Shown: positions 10,685 to 22,635, numbered from the stretch's first letter. The stretch is 64,000 nt of DNA from Lotus japonicus (GCF_012489685.1 NC_080041.1:31299780-31363779); one strand, 5' to 3'. Program-made: numbers and translations. Notes: generated by a model from the sequence alone, not told the origin.

Positions 10685-13179
10685 CGATTGATGCAATATG
10701 GTTAGCCAAACAACGAATCGCCCTTACCACGAAAGTGTTTAGCTCACAACCCAATCCCAACAAAACCATGAGTTAGTGTCGGTCAATACAACACAACTCC
10801 CACCACAAAACCCACAAACAAAGCCCAGAGTCTGTGCCGGTCAATACAGCACGACTCGAACAACACTCCCAAGAGTACTAGAGTACTCGGTGACTTTCAA
10901 TCATCACCATAGCTCACCTTAGTGGCTTTCCCCAATTCCAAAACTCTCCAAACCCACAACAAAAGCTGACTTTTCCCCGTCTTTCGTAAATATTTTCCCC
11001 TTTAGTTCTCCTATGATTATTCGTTTAGTAAAAACGTTTCGAATTGAATTAGTCAAGTTATGAGTTTACTTCTCAAAGTCTAAGTCTCCCAGAGTCTCTA
11101 GTTTTCGAAATTCTAATCATTCTAAGTTTTCCAAAAACCCTCCAAAAGAAGTTTCCCGGGGAAAGTCTAAGTATTCAAACGAATCCCAACAAATGGCTAA
11201 GCCTCAAACCCCTCGTTTGGACTTGCCTAGGGTTGTTCATCCAACCCGAAATGTCAAAGATCACCAGATCAATGAATCTCCACTCCGAAGTTGCGTCGAA
11301 ACGCTCAATTCAACACATCATCAATATCAGTTCATCAACATAATCAACATCAAAGTAAAGCATAAGTCGAATTGATCGACGCCTATCATGCATTCATAGC
11401 TAATATATAGTAAGTTGCCCTAACCTCGAGCTGTTCCAGCTTCGCAAACAAAGTTCTCCTCAAACAATTGCTCTGAGTCTTCCAAAGTTCCCTCAACTGA
11501 ACCTCGGAGAAAAACAAAGCAGAATCCAAACAAAATCGATTAGTTCGATCGCAAAACAATACATAAACGATAGACAAAGCATTAAAGCTTCAGAATAGGA
11601 CAATCAGGTACGAAAAGACAAGTTTTCGAAAACGAAAAACTCTCCCCCCCCCCCCTTAGGAAATAGCCCACGGCCATAAGGAGAAAAGAGCTTCGGCTCT
11701 TTTTCTTCGATCAAATCAGTTTACAAGGTAGTTTTAGGGTAAAACTAAGGCAAAGAAACTGTCAGAACAATTTTCGGACAATCGGGCCGAAATACGACTA
11801 TCCAGGGGCATTTTGGTCCAAAATAAAGGCTCAAAACTTCAAAGTTATCAGTTCTGAAAACAAATTTGACAGCAATGATCCTCATGACATCCGTGACAAC
11901 AAATCCTAAAGGCACGAAGTCAGATTAAGTCTTTTTGACAATAAAGTTTCGAAATGTGAGACAAAAAGGGTTTTGAAACAGTTTTTCAGATCCTGGACAA
12001 CTGGATCACAATCAGCGTTTACTGACAGAGGTTTTAGGCTCATGGGAACCTTGAGAACATAACCCAAGCAAGAAATCGAAGAAAACGGACAATTTTAGAA
12101 AAAGCTCAAAACTGTGAGCACAGAAACGACTTCAGAAACGCAACAGAAACAACAATCAGAGGTAGGAATCGTGTTAGTTACCTTGATACCTAGAAGTAGG
12201 GACGAACTGCACGAAGATTGGTCAAGTTTTCGCGAAAATCTCCTCCCCCCTTGCTCTCCACGAATTTGGGCCTCCAATGGTGAAAATGAGAGGATTTTTG
12301 CTTTTTCGCGCTATTTATAGGCGGGTGAAATCGCGGGAAAATGAAAATTTCGCGATTCCGATTTTTGCAGCACGATCACCGAGAAATTCTAAGAGAGATT
12401 CTGGCGTCAGAAATCCAGAACTCAAAACAAATATCTATGATATGGGAAAAAACGATATCGAAAATCTCAAAAGCGGTGTAAGTTAAATCTGTCCCGAAAA
12501 ACTACTTTTTGCTGTGATCGCCGGACGACAAAACTTCCTTCTGAAGAAAGATTGGAAACGTCGAAACAAATCTGGCAACGCGGACGGAATCTTCGTTAGA
12601 AGTCCCGAATAGAAAAAGTCTTCATCCATTGCTCGAAAATAGGGTTTCGAAGCAAAGAAATTAGCGTCGGCGGACATCCGAAAAGTGAAACCTATCGTGC
12701 GTACAGTCCAGAGTTCCGAAATGAAATGCTGGTCGAAGTAAAAATAAAGAGAATCTTTAAATTTTCCAAGAATTCGAAATATCGCCTAAACATTGCTTTA
12801 AAAGCGAAATTAGCCTATTCTGGACATGCTCGCCATAAGGCAGGTGTGCAGACGACTCGCACTAGCTCCGAAAGAAACAACGCCACATTCCTCGAGCAAT
12901 TCCTGAACTTTCTTCTTCATTAATCTTTCTCAAATATCAAACTCCTGTCACACTTACACTGATTCCACGCGTGAGTCGGAAATTAACTTGTTCCGAAAAT
13001 CCGGGTCTTACACTAATGAGCTCTTTGAGCTTCTGGATATTTTCCTTGGCTGGTTGGTTTTGTTTTCAGATCAGAAACTGAAGGAGAAGGAAGGCCAAGA
13101 AGCATGGAATTGAAGGAGGGGTTAAAGAGGCTTGAAGAGGAGTTACAAAGAAGCTAAAAAGTCTTTCCAGCGAGCTTGA

Positions 13180-13352
13180 AGCGCCTAGGCGCTAGTTATA
13201 TTTTTTGAGCCTTCTGGAATTGGCGCCTAGGCGTTGGGAATTGGCGCCTAGGCGCTGGGAACCTTCCATAGAGCATGTTTTCAGCTGGAATTGGCGCTCA
13301 AGCGCTCTGAATTGGCGCTTGAGCGCCCAGACTCGCCTGTTTTTCCTATAAA
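13180..13352 (+). repeat. GC-rich palindrome cluster in the Athila-type 5' LTR
   Basis: Contains the perfect palindrome AGCGCCTAGGCGCT (13180-13193) and several TTGGCGCCTAGGCGYTGGG units of about 24 bp. It also has the pair GCGCTCAAGCGC and GCGCTTGAGCGC, which are each other's complement. The 3' LTR holds the same cluster at 18295-18462 with a different number of units. Confidence 0.8.
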
Positions 13353-14158
13353 TTGGTTTTTAGACATTTCTCTTGGAACCTTTTGTCATTTATCATATTT
13401 TCATAAGTTAGAAGAGAGGGTTTGAGTTCTGGAGCTTGAGGAGCTTTCTCTAAGCCCTATGTTTCAGGTTTCATCTTTATCTTCTTGTATGGATTTCATA
13501 GCCATGTTTGGCTAAAACCCCTTTTGCTTTGGGTTCTTTGTAAGACTTATGATGTTTTAATCTTAAATCTTATTTCTATTCACGAATCTTCTGAGTAAAC
13601 CCTTGAATCCCATATCCATGCTTTATGTTTCAAGTTAGAACATGTGCTAGCTTTATGCTTTTCTATAATAGAACGGAAGTTTGTTATAGATTAGGGACTT
13701 GTTGTGGGATTACCTCTTCTATGCTTGCTACTAGGAATAGAGGAAGGGTTGGGGTTTGTTGGCCTGAATTGCATGCTTAATGCCTTTAGCAAATGATTAG
13801 GTTATCAAGGAATTGTGCCTATCTTTTGGCTTGAGATAATTTTCTATGCGAGGCATCGATAGATGATTGATTAGGCTGGAACATCAAAGAGAGACCCAGA
13901 GTTTTATGGATAGAATAGGTTGATTAGAACTGAATTAGTTAAACAAGAACCCAAGGCATGCTCACCATTGTCCTCACACACTTATATTTCAATTGCTTGT
14001 TAATTAATCACCAAAACAATCAACCTTTAAAACTGAATTTTACTCGCTTTCCTACCGTGAACTCGAGGCTTAAACTGAATTGCCACACCAATTCCCTGTG
14101 GTTCGATAATTTAAAATTGGGTAGATTCTGTACACTTGCAGATTGACCAACAAGTTTT

Positions 14159-14175
14159 TGGCGCCGTTGCTGGGG
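14159..14175 (+). promoter_or_regulatory. Primer-binding site of the Athila-type element
   Basis: TGGCGCCGTTGCTGGGG begins 6 nt after the 5' LTR end and is the Asp-tRNA-type site of Athila elements. It would prime minus-strand cDNA synthesis. Confidence 0.85.
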
Positions 14176-14310
14176 AATTGTTTGTGGTTTTTGGTTTAAG
14201 TTTTTAGTTTGTGGTTTTATTTTAGTTTTGAACTTGTCTAGAATTGGTGCTACTAATATTTCTCTGTTTTAGTGTCATACTTTCAGGTTGCTCTCGAGAG
14301 AGACATCGTC

Positions 14311-15675
14311 ATGGGTGGTCGTATGATAGAGGAGGAGATGCAAGCCCACATTGAGGCGAGAATCCAAGAGGGGATCACCCTCCGGTTACGTGAACAAGAA
14401 GTTGAGAATGCCAACCGGTCTCTTCGGGAACTCACTTCAGCTACTATGAGTTTTGACTATCCCGGGAGCATTGTTTTTCCCGAGGGAGTTGGAAACTTTG
14501 AGTTGAGACCGGCATTCATCAACTTGGTGAGCCAAAACAAATATGGTGGAGGTGCTCTAGAAGATCCACATGCTCACATGGAGAAGTTCATCTGGAATTG
14601 CAACACTTACCGGGTGAACAATGTTCCGGCGGATGCAATTCGGTTGAGCTTGTTTCCATTTTCTTTGAAGGACATCATTGAGGAATGGCTGAATTCAAAG
14701 CCTCAAGGGAGCTTCACTACTTGGGAAGACTTAGCAGAAAAATTCACAACAAGGTTCTTCCCAAGAGCTCTTTTGAGGAAATTGAAAAAAGACATCATGA
14801 ATTTTGTGCAAATCGCTGAAGAGAATCTCTATGAAGCTTGGGAGCGCTTCAAGAAGCTCTTGAGGAAATGCCCTCAACACAATCTCACCCAAGCTGAATT
14901 AGTTGCAACATTTTATGATGGTCTACAATACTCTTGGAGGTTTGGCCTAGATGCGGCTTCAAATGGCGAGTTCGATGCTCTTCCCCAACAAGCGGGGTAT
15001 GACTTAATAGAAAAGATGGCAGCGAGAGCCATGAACTCTGAAAATGATCGCCAAACCCGAAGGAGTAAGCTTGAAGTGGAAGCTTACGACAAGCTCTTGG
15101 CCTCCAACAAGCAACTCTCCGAACTAATTGCGGAGATTCAAAATCACATAAAGGCAACCAATTTGGTCGGTGCTACAGCAGCCAAAGTGGAGTGTGTGGC
15201 TATTGGAGGGCCCAATGTTAGTGAATTTTGCACCATTACTAGTCAGGGTTTCCGAGGTCAAAGCTCTGGTCTTTCTCAACAAGTCCAAGAGCAAGTTGGT
15301 GAAAATAATGGTGGCAAGAAGAGCTTAGAGGAGCTATTGGAGAGTTGCATCAACCGCATGAACAACAACCATAAGAACCAAGAGGCGGCTATCAAGAACT
15401 TGGAGAACCAACTTGGCCAGCTAGCCAAGCAAATTGCCGAAAGGCCTCAAGGTAAATTTCCTTCCGATACTTTCCCCAATCCCGAACAAGAAAGTGCTTC
15501 TGCTATGACTACTAGAAGTGGTAGAGTGTTGAATGGGTTAGAAAAGAAAGCAGAGGGAGAAAAGAGTGAGGAGGAAGGGAGTGTTCCTATTAAAACTAGA
15601 GTAATGAATGATTCTATTCCTGAACTTAGCAAAGTTCCATTTCCTAAAGCATTGGCTAAAGGACATTTTAAATAA
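14311..15675 (+). CDS. Athila-type Gag (capsid) protein
   Basis: This start (MGGRMIEEEMQAH) is the first ATG after the leader; the frame is open a little further upstream only through a GTG. The product is 454 aa. It has the plant retrotransposon gag core at about residues 50-185 (LVSQNKYGG, DPHAHMEKF, LFPFSLKD, TTWEDLAEKF, RFFP). Next comes a polar Gln/Asn-rich linker and a coiled-coil-like LENQLGQLAKQIAERPQG. The last part is Glu/Lys-rich and stops at TAA 15673-15675. In intact Athila the frame runs on through a linker into protease; here the linker seems deleted and the protease frame is shifted by one, so Gag ends prematurely. Gag would form cytoplasmic particles if expressed. Confidence 0.85.
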   Translation: MGGRMIEEEMQAHIEARIQEGITLRLREQEVENANRSLRELTSATMSFDYPGSIVFPEGVGNFELRPAFINLVSQNKYGGGALEDPHAHMEKFIWNCNTYRVNNVPADAIRLSLFPFSLKDIIEEWLNSKPQGSFTTWEDLAEKFTTRFFPRALLRKLKKDIMNFVQIAEENLYEAWERFKKLLRKCPQHNLTQAELVATFYDGLQYSWRFGLDAASNGEFDALPQQAGYDLIEKMAARAMNSENDRQTRRSKLEVEAYDKLLASNKQLSELIAEIQNHIKATNLVGATAAKVECVAIGGPNVSEFCTITSQGFRGQSSGLSQQVQEQVGENNGGKKSLEELLESCINRMNNNHKNQEAAIKNLENQLGQLAKQIAERPQGKFPSDTFPNPEQESASAMTTRSGRVLNGLEKKAEGEKSEEEGSVPIKTRVMNDSIPELSKVPFPKALAKGHFK

Positions 15676-16105
15676 GAGAAGGAAGTTGAGTGAGGTTGAT
15701 GAAACTATTATGATGACCGAGGAGTGTAGTGCCATTTTGCAAAGGAAAATGCCTAAGAAGAGAAGGGATCCTAGGAGTTTTACTATCCCAGTGAAGATTG
15801 ACGGGTTGACTGTTGTTGAAGCCTTGTGTGATTTGGGAGCGAGCATCAACTTGATGCCGCTTAGCATGTTTAGAAGGCTGAACTTAGGAGAGGTCACCCC
15901 GACCATGCTCTCCTTACAAATGGCGGACCGATCCCTAAAAACACCTTATGGGATCATTGAAGATATGATGGTTAAGGTTGATAAGTATGTGTTCCCAATT
16001 GATTTTGTGGTGCTAGACATGGAGGAAGATGCTAAGATGCCTCTCATTCTTGGTCGACCCTTCTTAGCCACTGGCAGGGCGAAGATCGATGTTGATAAGG
16101 GTTAG
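15676..16105 (+). pseudogene. Athila-type protease fragment, out of frame with gag and ended by TAG
   Basis: In the frame shifted from gag the region reads KDILNKRRKLSEVDE, TEECSAILQRKMPKK, then a retropepsin: SFTIPVKIDGLTVVEALCDLGASINLMPLSMF, with the catalytic motif as D-L-G-A rather than D-T/S-G, which is normal for Athila. It continues to LILGRPFLATGRAKIDVDKG. A TAG at 16103-16105 interrupts the frame, which resumes as FILRVGEDKV. Because of the frameshift and stop no active Gag-protease polyprotein would be made. Confidence 0.8.
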
Positions 16106-16558
16106 TTCATTCTCAGAGTTGGTGAGGACAAGGTAAGACTTTTGGTTTTCAATCCTAATTTGCAAACCAACATTAATGATGGTTTTGTTTGTGATATGAT
16201 CAAAAGCTTGTCCAGGTCTTCAAAGGAGACCCCCAAGGTAAGTGAAAAAGATGTTGAGCTTAATAAAGTTCTCATCAAGCTTGTTAGTGAAAACAAGTAT
16301 GGGGGGTCTAAAGATGAGAATTTCCAAGCCCACATCGCCCGGTTCACACAAGCTAGTCACCTTGTTAAGATGGAAGGTGTGACTAGTGATGAGCTCAAGA
16401 TTAAGCTCTTCCCTCACTCCTTGAAGGGGGGAGCAAGGATTTGGTACAATGGTTTAGATGATACCCTCTCTTGGGAGGAATTGTTCCAAAGGTTTTGTGC
16501 AAGGTTCCTACCTTGCCCATGTGGTAAGAAGATTGATGGTAAGGAATTTCCTTCCTAA
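16106..16558 (+). pseudogene. Second gag-like segment fused downstream of protease
   Basis: In the protease frame after the TAG, FILRVGEDKVRLLVFNPN is followed by a new gag core: KLVSENKYGG, FQAHIARFTQ, KLFPHSLKGGARIWYNG, LSWEELFQRFCARFLP. It lines up motif for motif with the gag at 14311 but is clearly diverged (for example GARIWYNG against IIEEWLNS). It ends at TAA 16556-16558. Canonical gypsy elements have RT at this position, so this is a chimera made by template switching or deletion between two related elements. Confidence 0.75.
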
Positions 16559-17915
16559 CACCAAAGGAAGGAGAGTCCACCTAGGAGTATAACTTAGGAC
16601 TGCTTGGGAGACAACCCAAGTCTTGTTTTATTTCGCTTGTTTGTTTGTTGCATTTTGTTTGAGGAGAGAGCATGCAACTCAATAGCGGGAGGCGGTTCTA
16701 TAGCCTCCGTGCTTGACTTGGAGAGGAGGTGTATCTCTTTCCTTTAAGTTAATTCATGCATTTTTAGCATATTTTCTCTTTGTAGAACTTTCTTTTCTGT
16801 TTCATCATGCATAGTAAGTTAGAGTCGTTTTGGGGTCTTTACTTCCTTATACTCACATGTTGTTGCTCGCAAGTTTTGCTCTCTAACGTGTTGCTGGTTT
16901 TGAAAATGTTTTTGTGAATACTTGTGTTGTCTTTTGGGGATGAGTGATTGCATGCTTTGGGGAAGAGAGGAGGAGACTTCGGTCTTCCGAGTGTTTCTTA
17001 TGGATAGAGTTGATGTGAGTCCATAATGGTCCATCTTTGACCCTTCACCATATAATTTATCTGGAGGATCCTGTCTCACTCGTACTTCTTGATTCTGTAT
17101 TGATTTCACTCTTTGCATGCTTTGTGATACTTGCACAATTCTTGAGACTTGTAGGTTTTTGAGCTTCAGAGTTTGTTGGCTTGAACATTTGTCCCTAGTT
17201 GTCCTTTTTGAGTTTATTGAAGATTTCTTTGTTAGCCAAATGATTGGGATGGATGATAGGTTGGATTTTGGGGAGTGTTGGTCCTTGCATTGTGTTGGAG
17301 CTAGTAATTAAAGTTGGGAATGTCTCTTGCCCCAAATGTAAAAAAAGAAGAAAAAGAAAAAAAAAAAAAAGACTCCTAATCAAGTTGGAGTTGAAAAAAA
17401 GAAAAAATAGAAGAAAAGAAAGTTTAAAAAGGGGTCAAGAGACTTGTGCTTAAAAAGTTTGTTGTTAAAGCTCCGGGGTTACTAATAGGACCACACTCAA
17501 GATGCTTGAAGCTCTAGCCTTCCTTAGGGACCAACCACCTTGTACTTCACCAAGCCAACATTTCAACCCTTTGAAGTCTCATTGACTTTGTGCATGTTTG
17601 ATCTCTGTTGCTCTTGAGTGAATGATATCCAGAACCTATGAACTACTTGTGTGCTCAATGCACTTAATATATATCTCACCCTAGGAATTTTAGATCTATA
17701 TGCTTCTCATGATGAACTCTACACTCTCCTTTGTCTAAAAGTTGCATGAAGTGGATTGTTGAGTCTTTCTTTTGGAACCAGCTGTAGTTGCTAAATCCCC
17801 TGCTTTTGTGTGAAGTGTTCCTTGTTGGGCACTTGTTTTGGGAGCATTTCTTGCGCTTGAGGGCAAGCGAGTGTTTTTTACGCTCGAGGGCGAGTTGTCG
17901 TTGAGTATAGTGGTG
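16559..17915 (+). other. 3' untranslated region of the Athila-type element
   Basis: No coding sequence. A short perfect hairpin CTTGGG-AGACAA-CCCAAG occurs around 16605-16622. A-rich and GAAAA-rich sequence lies at 17335-17440. Inverted phrases (GCTTGAGGGCAAGC, CGCTCGAGGGCGAG) lie at about 17855-17895. No clear polypurine tract is visible directly before 17916. Confidence 0.65.
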
Positions 17916-19281
17916 TGATGACCCTAGTTTAGTAGTGTTTTTAGGGTCATTTCTTTGTTTGTTTTAAGTCTTTTTGTTGAGTCTCATGTAGTGTTTCATG
18001 CATTTTTATCTTTCTTTGAGTCTTTACTTTGTTTTGGTAATTTTGTAGTTTTATAGGGACTTTTCTTGCATTTTAAGTAAGTTTAGGACTTGCATGATTT
18101 TCTTATGTTATTTGAGGGTCCTCTTTGCTAATGAGCTCTTTGAGCTTTTGGATATTTTCCTTGGCTTGTTGGTTTTGTTTTCAGATCAGAAACTGAAGGA
18201 GAAGGAAGGCCAAGAAGCATGGAATTGAAGGAGGGGTTAAAGAGGCTTGAAGAGGAGTTACAAAGAAGCTAAAAAGTCTTTCCAGCGAGCTTGGAGCGCC
18301 TAGGCGCTGGGAATTGGCGCGTAGGCGCTAGTTATATTTTTTGAGCCTTCTGGAATTGGCGCCTAGGCACTGGGAATTGGCGCCTAGGCGCTGGGAACCT
18401 TCCAGAGAGCATGTTTTCAGCTGGAATTGGCGCTCTGAATTGGCGCCTGAGCGCCCAGACTCGCCCGTTTTGCCTATAAATTGGTTTTTAGACATTTCTC
18501 TTGGAACCTTTTGAAATTTTATCATATTTTCATAAGTTAGAAGAGAGGGTTTGAGTTCTGGAGCTTGAGGAGCTATCTCTAAGCCCTATGTTTCAGGTTT
18601 CATCTTTATCTTCTTGTATGGATTTCATAGCCATGTTTGGCTAAAACCCCTTTTGCTTTGGGTTCTTTGTAAGACTTATGATGTTTTAATCTTAATTCCT
18701 ATTTCTATTCATGAATCTTCTGAGTAAACCCTTGAATCCCATATGCATGTTTTATGTTTCAAGTTAGAACATGTGCTAGCTTTATGCTTTTCTATAATAG
18801 AACGAAAGTTTGTTATAGATTAGGGACTTGTTGTGGGATTACCTCTTCTATGCTTGCTACTAGGAATAGAGGAAGGGTTGGGGTTTGTTGGCCTGAATTG
18901 CATGCTTAATGCCTTTAGCAAATGTTTAGGTTATCAATGAATTGTGCCTATCTTTTGGCTTGAGAGGATTGTCTATGCGAGGCATCGATAGATGATTGAT
19001 TAGGCTAGAACATCAAGGAGAGACCCAGAGTTTTATGGATAGAATAGGTTGATTAGAACTGAATTAGTTAAACAAGAACCCAAGGCATGCTCACCATTGT
19101 CCTCACACACTTATATTTCAATTGCTTGTTAATTAATCACCAAAACAATCAACCTTTAAAACTGAATTTTACTCGCTTTCCTACCGTGAACTCGAGGCTT
19201 AAACTGAATTGCCACACCAATTCTCTGTGGTTCGATAATTTAAAACATGGTAGATTCTGTACTCTTACTGATTGACCAACA
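17916..19281 (+). repeat. 3' LTR of the Athila-type element
   Basis: 1,366 bp, TGATGACC...ACCAACA, uninterrupted and matching the split 5' LTR. The palindrome cluster at 18295-18462 has an extra GGCGCGTAGGCGC unit and lacks one CAAGCGCT unit, so the arrays have changed since insertion. Confidence 0.88.
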
Positions 19282-19286
19282 GAAGG

Positions 19287-19748
19287 TCGTGAGCATAAGT
19301 CGAGTAGGGGATGACTTGCTAGTTGAAGGTGGATTTTCTTGTTTGTAGCTCTCTTGGGGGTTGCTCACTGGGGTTTTGTTGATTTTGAGGTTTGGTTTCT
19401 TCAATCCTTTTGTATTTGTTAGACTGTTTTTTTTTTTTTGAGTTATCTTTCCTTTTTGCAGAATTTCACTATCCTTTAAAAAGTTTAAAGAAAAACTGTG
19501 CATGTCTTTTTAGTTTATTCATTAATATATATATTTTTCTTTCTAAAAAAAGTTGAACAGAAACATAGTCAGTACTCAGTAGTCACGCATATTTGAAGTA
19601 CTTTAGTAGGACATACTCTCTCACCTTAAAGCATAAACATCTTTTTGTTTAGCAAATTACCCATTGAGAAATTGTGGCGGATAGTCCTCAAAATACTGAT
19701 TTTTTTTAGAATTTCAACTTGTGTTTTCCATTTTTAAGATTTTCAAAA

Positions 19749-19800
<52 letters not shown>

Positions 19801-20034
19801 TCACATTATAAGAGAGGGATAAACTGAATTCTAGTATAACATAGGTGCTCACATGGACAAAAAACATAACATACAAGGAGAAAAAAATTGAGAAGTGTGA
19901 ATAACACTCTCTTATTCGTTAGTTAAAATTTATGTGAATCACACTAATTTGGAAATAAGACTCATAATATTATTAGTGGACCTCACGTAAATTTCAACCT
20001 AATAAAACTTAGCAATATTCTATAATTAAAATTT
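19287..20034. other. Intergenic spacer with an (AT)n microsatellite
   Basis: Between the Athila target duplication and the dioxygenase stop codon. An uninterrupted AT dinucleotide run of about 45 bp is at 19752-19796. No ORF of interest. Contains the presumed 3' untranslated end of the minus-strand gene. Confidence 0.7.
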
Positions 20035-22635
20035 TTATGCAAGCCTAAGTTGCTGAAGGGATGACTCCACATCGATCAGATGGCCCCCATTTGCTTCCAG
20101 GGAATCTTTATAGGTCTTCCCACAGTATTTTTGAGGGTTTTCATCATCAACAAATTCTATACCCGGGCTAACAATTTTGTCCAACGAAGGTCCATGAAGG
20201 GTGACGACAGAGAACCTTTGCACCTTATTGTTGTCAACAATAACTCGATGAATATGACTTTTATATTTCCCATTGGTTAAGATCTACAATTAAACATGCA
20301 TATATTAATTAGAGAGGAGAGGCAGGTGCAAATTGTTCAAATAACAACGCACAAGATATTAGTTAATCACAAGTAAATATATAATAATCCATTTAATTTG
20401 TTTAAGATTTTTTAACCAAAATAAAAACTTCATTAATAAAAAATTACTTTTAACAATATGTTAGGTGTTTGAATAATTTAGTATTTTATTTTCTAATAAT
20501 CAAAGTTTTAATATAAAACCCCAATTTTAGTATAAAAAATGAAATAATCACACTAAAAAAAAAAGAAAAAATACACTTTAAAAAATAATAATCTTACGGG
20601 CGATTCTATGATGAACCATGTTAGAGACGTATATATTCAATAAATATGTTTCCACTACTTACACTTATCACATGATTTATATTATATTTAATATGTGCTA
20701 AAATTAATTAGCAGAGTAACTATTTTAACTTGTGAATCATATTTTCTTAGTCCACAGTAGACATAACCTAATTTAAATAAATTGAATATAAGTACCTCAA
20801 GATGATCACCAAGTTGGATGAGTATGCCGCGACTAGGAATATAAACATTGATCCACTTTCCTTTATGTGATAGGATTTGTAGACCACCATTTACATCTTG
20901 CATGAGGGTAACTACAAAGCCAGGATCAGTGTGTTCAGGAATACCAACAGCACTCTTGGATCTAGAATTTGGTGGGTAAAGATTCATGGCCATTACATCA
21001 AACCCTGAGTTCAAGTTGAATGCCTTTTCTATGTATGCTTCTTCAAACCCTAAGGTTTTTGACACTGCCCTTGCCAATCCACCTACTATCTTTCTCATTT
21101 CTTTGGAATATTCTTCCAAACTTTTGCTGATGCACAAAATAACCAGAAATCAAATTAAATGAAATTATATGGATCACATCATAAAAACTATAATATAATT
21201 AACTATATATATTAATTATATGGGGACCGTAAAGTGGTCGTGCCATGAACATTTTATTAATACATGTTATTTATAATATGATGCTTATATCCTAAAATTT
21301 ATCAATGTGCAAAGAAATTTTTTTAACCTGCGAACCAGATTTTTCTTGATACATAATAAACAAAGCCGTGATATAATAATTAAACCCTAACAAACGAGAA
21401 CACATAATATATAGATTTAATACCTTAGATTTGATGGGTTGGAAGGAACGTGGTATTCAGGATGAGAAACAATCTTGAGATATTCCCTGTTTTCTTCAGC
21501 ACTGGAGTTTAGATCCCATCGGATTTTATCTGGTGAGCCCCTTTTACAGTAGATCTTTCTGTCTTCAATTGTTGTTGGATCAAAGAAATCAGAAACCTCA
21601 TTCAAAACACAGTCAAATACTTTATCTGGGATGGTATGGTTTACCAGCTGCATGCATGCTCCAAGTATTAATTGATCATATATATGTTTTGACATTTTGT
21701 TATATGCCTTTGTATGAGCCAAGAAAAACATGTCATTTACAAGCTAAAAATAACTGTTTTACAAATGAATTTTAGAATATAAGAAACATAATATAAATAA
21801 CATATAACAAATGTTAAAAACATGATTTATGGGTGAAACGAGTTCTTGAAATTGTATGTTGTAGAACTGCCCTTGGCTTGTAGTATATATAATTTTCAAA
21901 CAAGTGTAATTAACTTCAAAGGAAATATAGCATGTAAATGGCATACCATACAAGGTTTTTAAGGGTCTATTACGTTTTTTCAGAATCTTTCCACATGACC
22001 ATTATAAAAAATGTGCGTCTAGGTGGTGAGACGCAGAATCGAACAGGCACTTAGTGTGTATTTGGTTTCAAATCTGAAGAGGTCAAACGTGGATCCAGAA
22101 ATTCAAAAGCAACTATTTCTTACTTTTGTAAACGTGGATCAGGGCCAAACGTGGATCCTGAATGAGTTTTCTAAACACACACTAAATTACATATCTCAAC
22201 CTTATTTTTACAATAATAGTAAAAGATTATTTTCTGTTTCTTACAATTTTGAGAATTGTGAGATTAATAAATCCGATATTTTTTTTAGTTATTTGGATTT
22301 GGAGGGCTAGAGACGCATAAACCACAATTAAAAGTTAACCTAAACATGAAATAGATATATAGTAGTATAAAAGAGTTCAAGAGAGTTACGTAAAAGAAAC
22401 CATATTCTTGGCATGCACGGCGGAGGTATTCAAGAGCAATGAGTTTCTGATCAGAGTCATCTGAGAGCAGTAGAGAGTAATCAACTGTGGGAATTTCATC
22501 ATCAGAAGCTGAATAAGAATCAACATGATGCTGGTCTAAAAAAATTTGAGAAAATTTATTGGAATAAATTGGGGAAACTCCCAAATCAGGCAGAGAAGAA
22601 TGTAATTGGGCTACAAATGATGATATTTCAGCCAT
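20035..22635 (-). CDS. 2-oxoglutarate/Fe(II)-dependent dioxygenase, four exons, intact
   Basis: Exons on the minus strand: 22635-22390, 21647-21424, 21126-20796, 20283-20035; all introns are GT-AG and phases agree, giving 349 aa, the normal length. The N-terminal DIOX_N-like part has EIPTVDYSLL, RRACQEYGFFY and LVNHTIP. The catalytic double-stranded beta-helix has NLYPP (about 205-209), Fe(II) ligands H222 and D224 (EHTDPGF) and H279 (SHIHRV), and the 2-oxoglutarate-binding R290-x-S292. All catalytic residues are present. Such soluble cytosolic enzymes hydroxylate or desaturate specialised metabolites or hormones; the substrate cannot be told from sequence. The start chosen is MAEISSF; an in-frame ATG lies 24 nt upstream (22659). 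It is the only intact host gene seen here. Confidence 0.9.
22051..22185. mobile_element. Small MITE-like insertion in dioxygenase intron 1
   Basis: 135 bp bounded by TTAGTGTGTATTTGG at 22051 and the near complement CTAAACACACACTAA ending at 22185. The interior repeats AAACGTGGATC(C) three times. It lies within the 742-bp first intron, away from splice sites. The target duplication is unclear. Confidence 0.4.

Larger units (their letters stand above)
9269..13012 (-). mobile_element. Long solo LTR, copy 2, inverted, nested in the Athila-type 5' LTR
   Basis: A 3,744-bp insertion. On the plus strand it starts TGTAACACCCCGATTTCC and ends ATCCGGGTCTTACA, which is the complement of copy 1's ends. 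CTAAT is duplicated on both sides. Its complement has the TATA-like CTATAAATAG near 12311 and is similar to copy 1 over the first kilobase and the last few hundred bp; the middle differs. No coding sequence is present: the 84-codon open frame at 10222-10476 is only the tandem array read as protein. A C-homopolymer occurs at about 11645-11655. Confidence 0.75.
9042..14152 (+). repeat. 5' LTR of the Athila-type element (interrupted at 9269-13012)
   Basis: Starts TGATGACCCTAG and ends GACCAACA. The two halves join at CTAAT, which is duplicated around the inserted solo LTR (9264-9268 and 13013-13017). A TATA-like CCTATAAATTGG is near 13347. A cluster of GC-rich palindromes lies at 13180-13352. 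Confidence 0.88.
9042..19281 (+). mobile_element. Athila-type Ty3/gypsy retrotransposon, defective, with nested solo LTR
   Basis: The 5' LTR (9042-9268 plus 13018-14152, about 1,362 bp) and 3' LTR (17916-19281, 1,366 bp) are highly similar. Target duplications GAAGG lie at 9037-9041 and 19282-19286. The primer-binding site TGGCGCCGTTGCTGGGG (14159-14175) is the Asp-tRNA type usual in Athila. The coding part holds gag, an out-of-frame protease and a second gag-like segment. No RT, RNase H or integrase sequence is found in 16560-17915, so the element cannot move on its own. Net length without the insertion is about 6.5 kb. Confidence 0.9.

Noticed and set aside
13958..14146. 62-codon ORF repeated at 19087-19275
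   Set aside because: Both lie at the same place in the two Athila LTRs and are noncoding LTR sequence.
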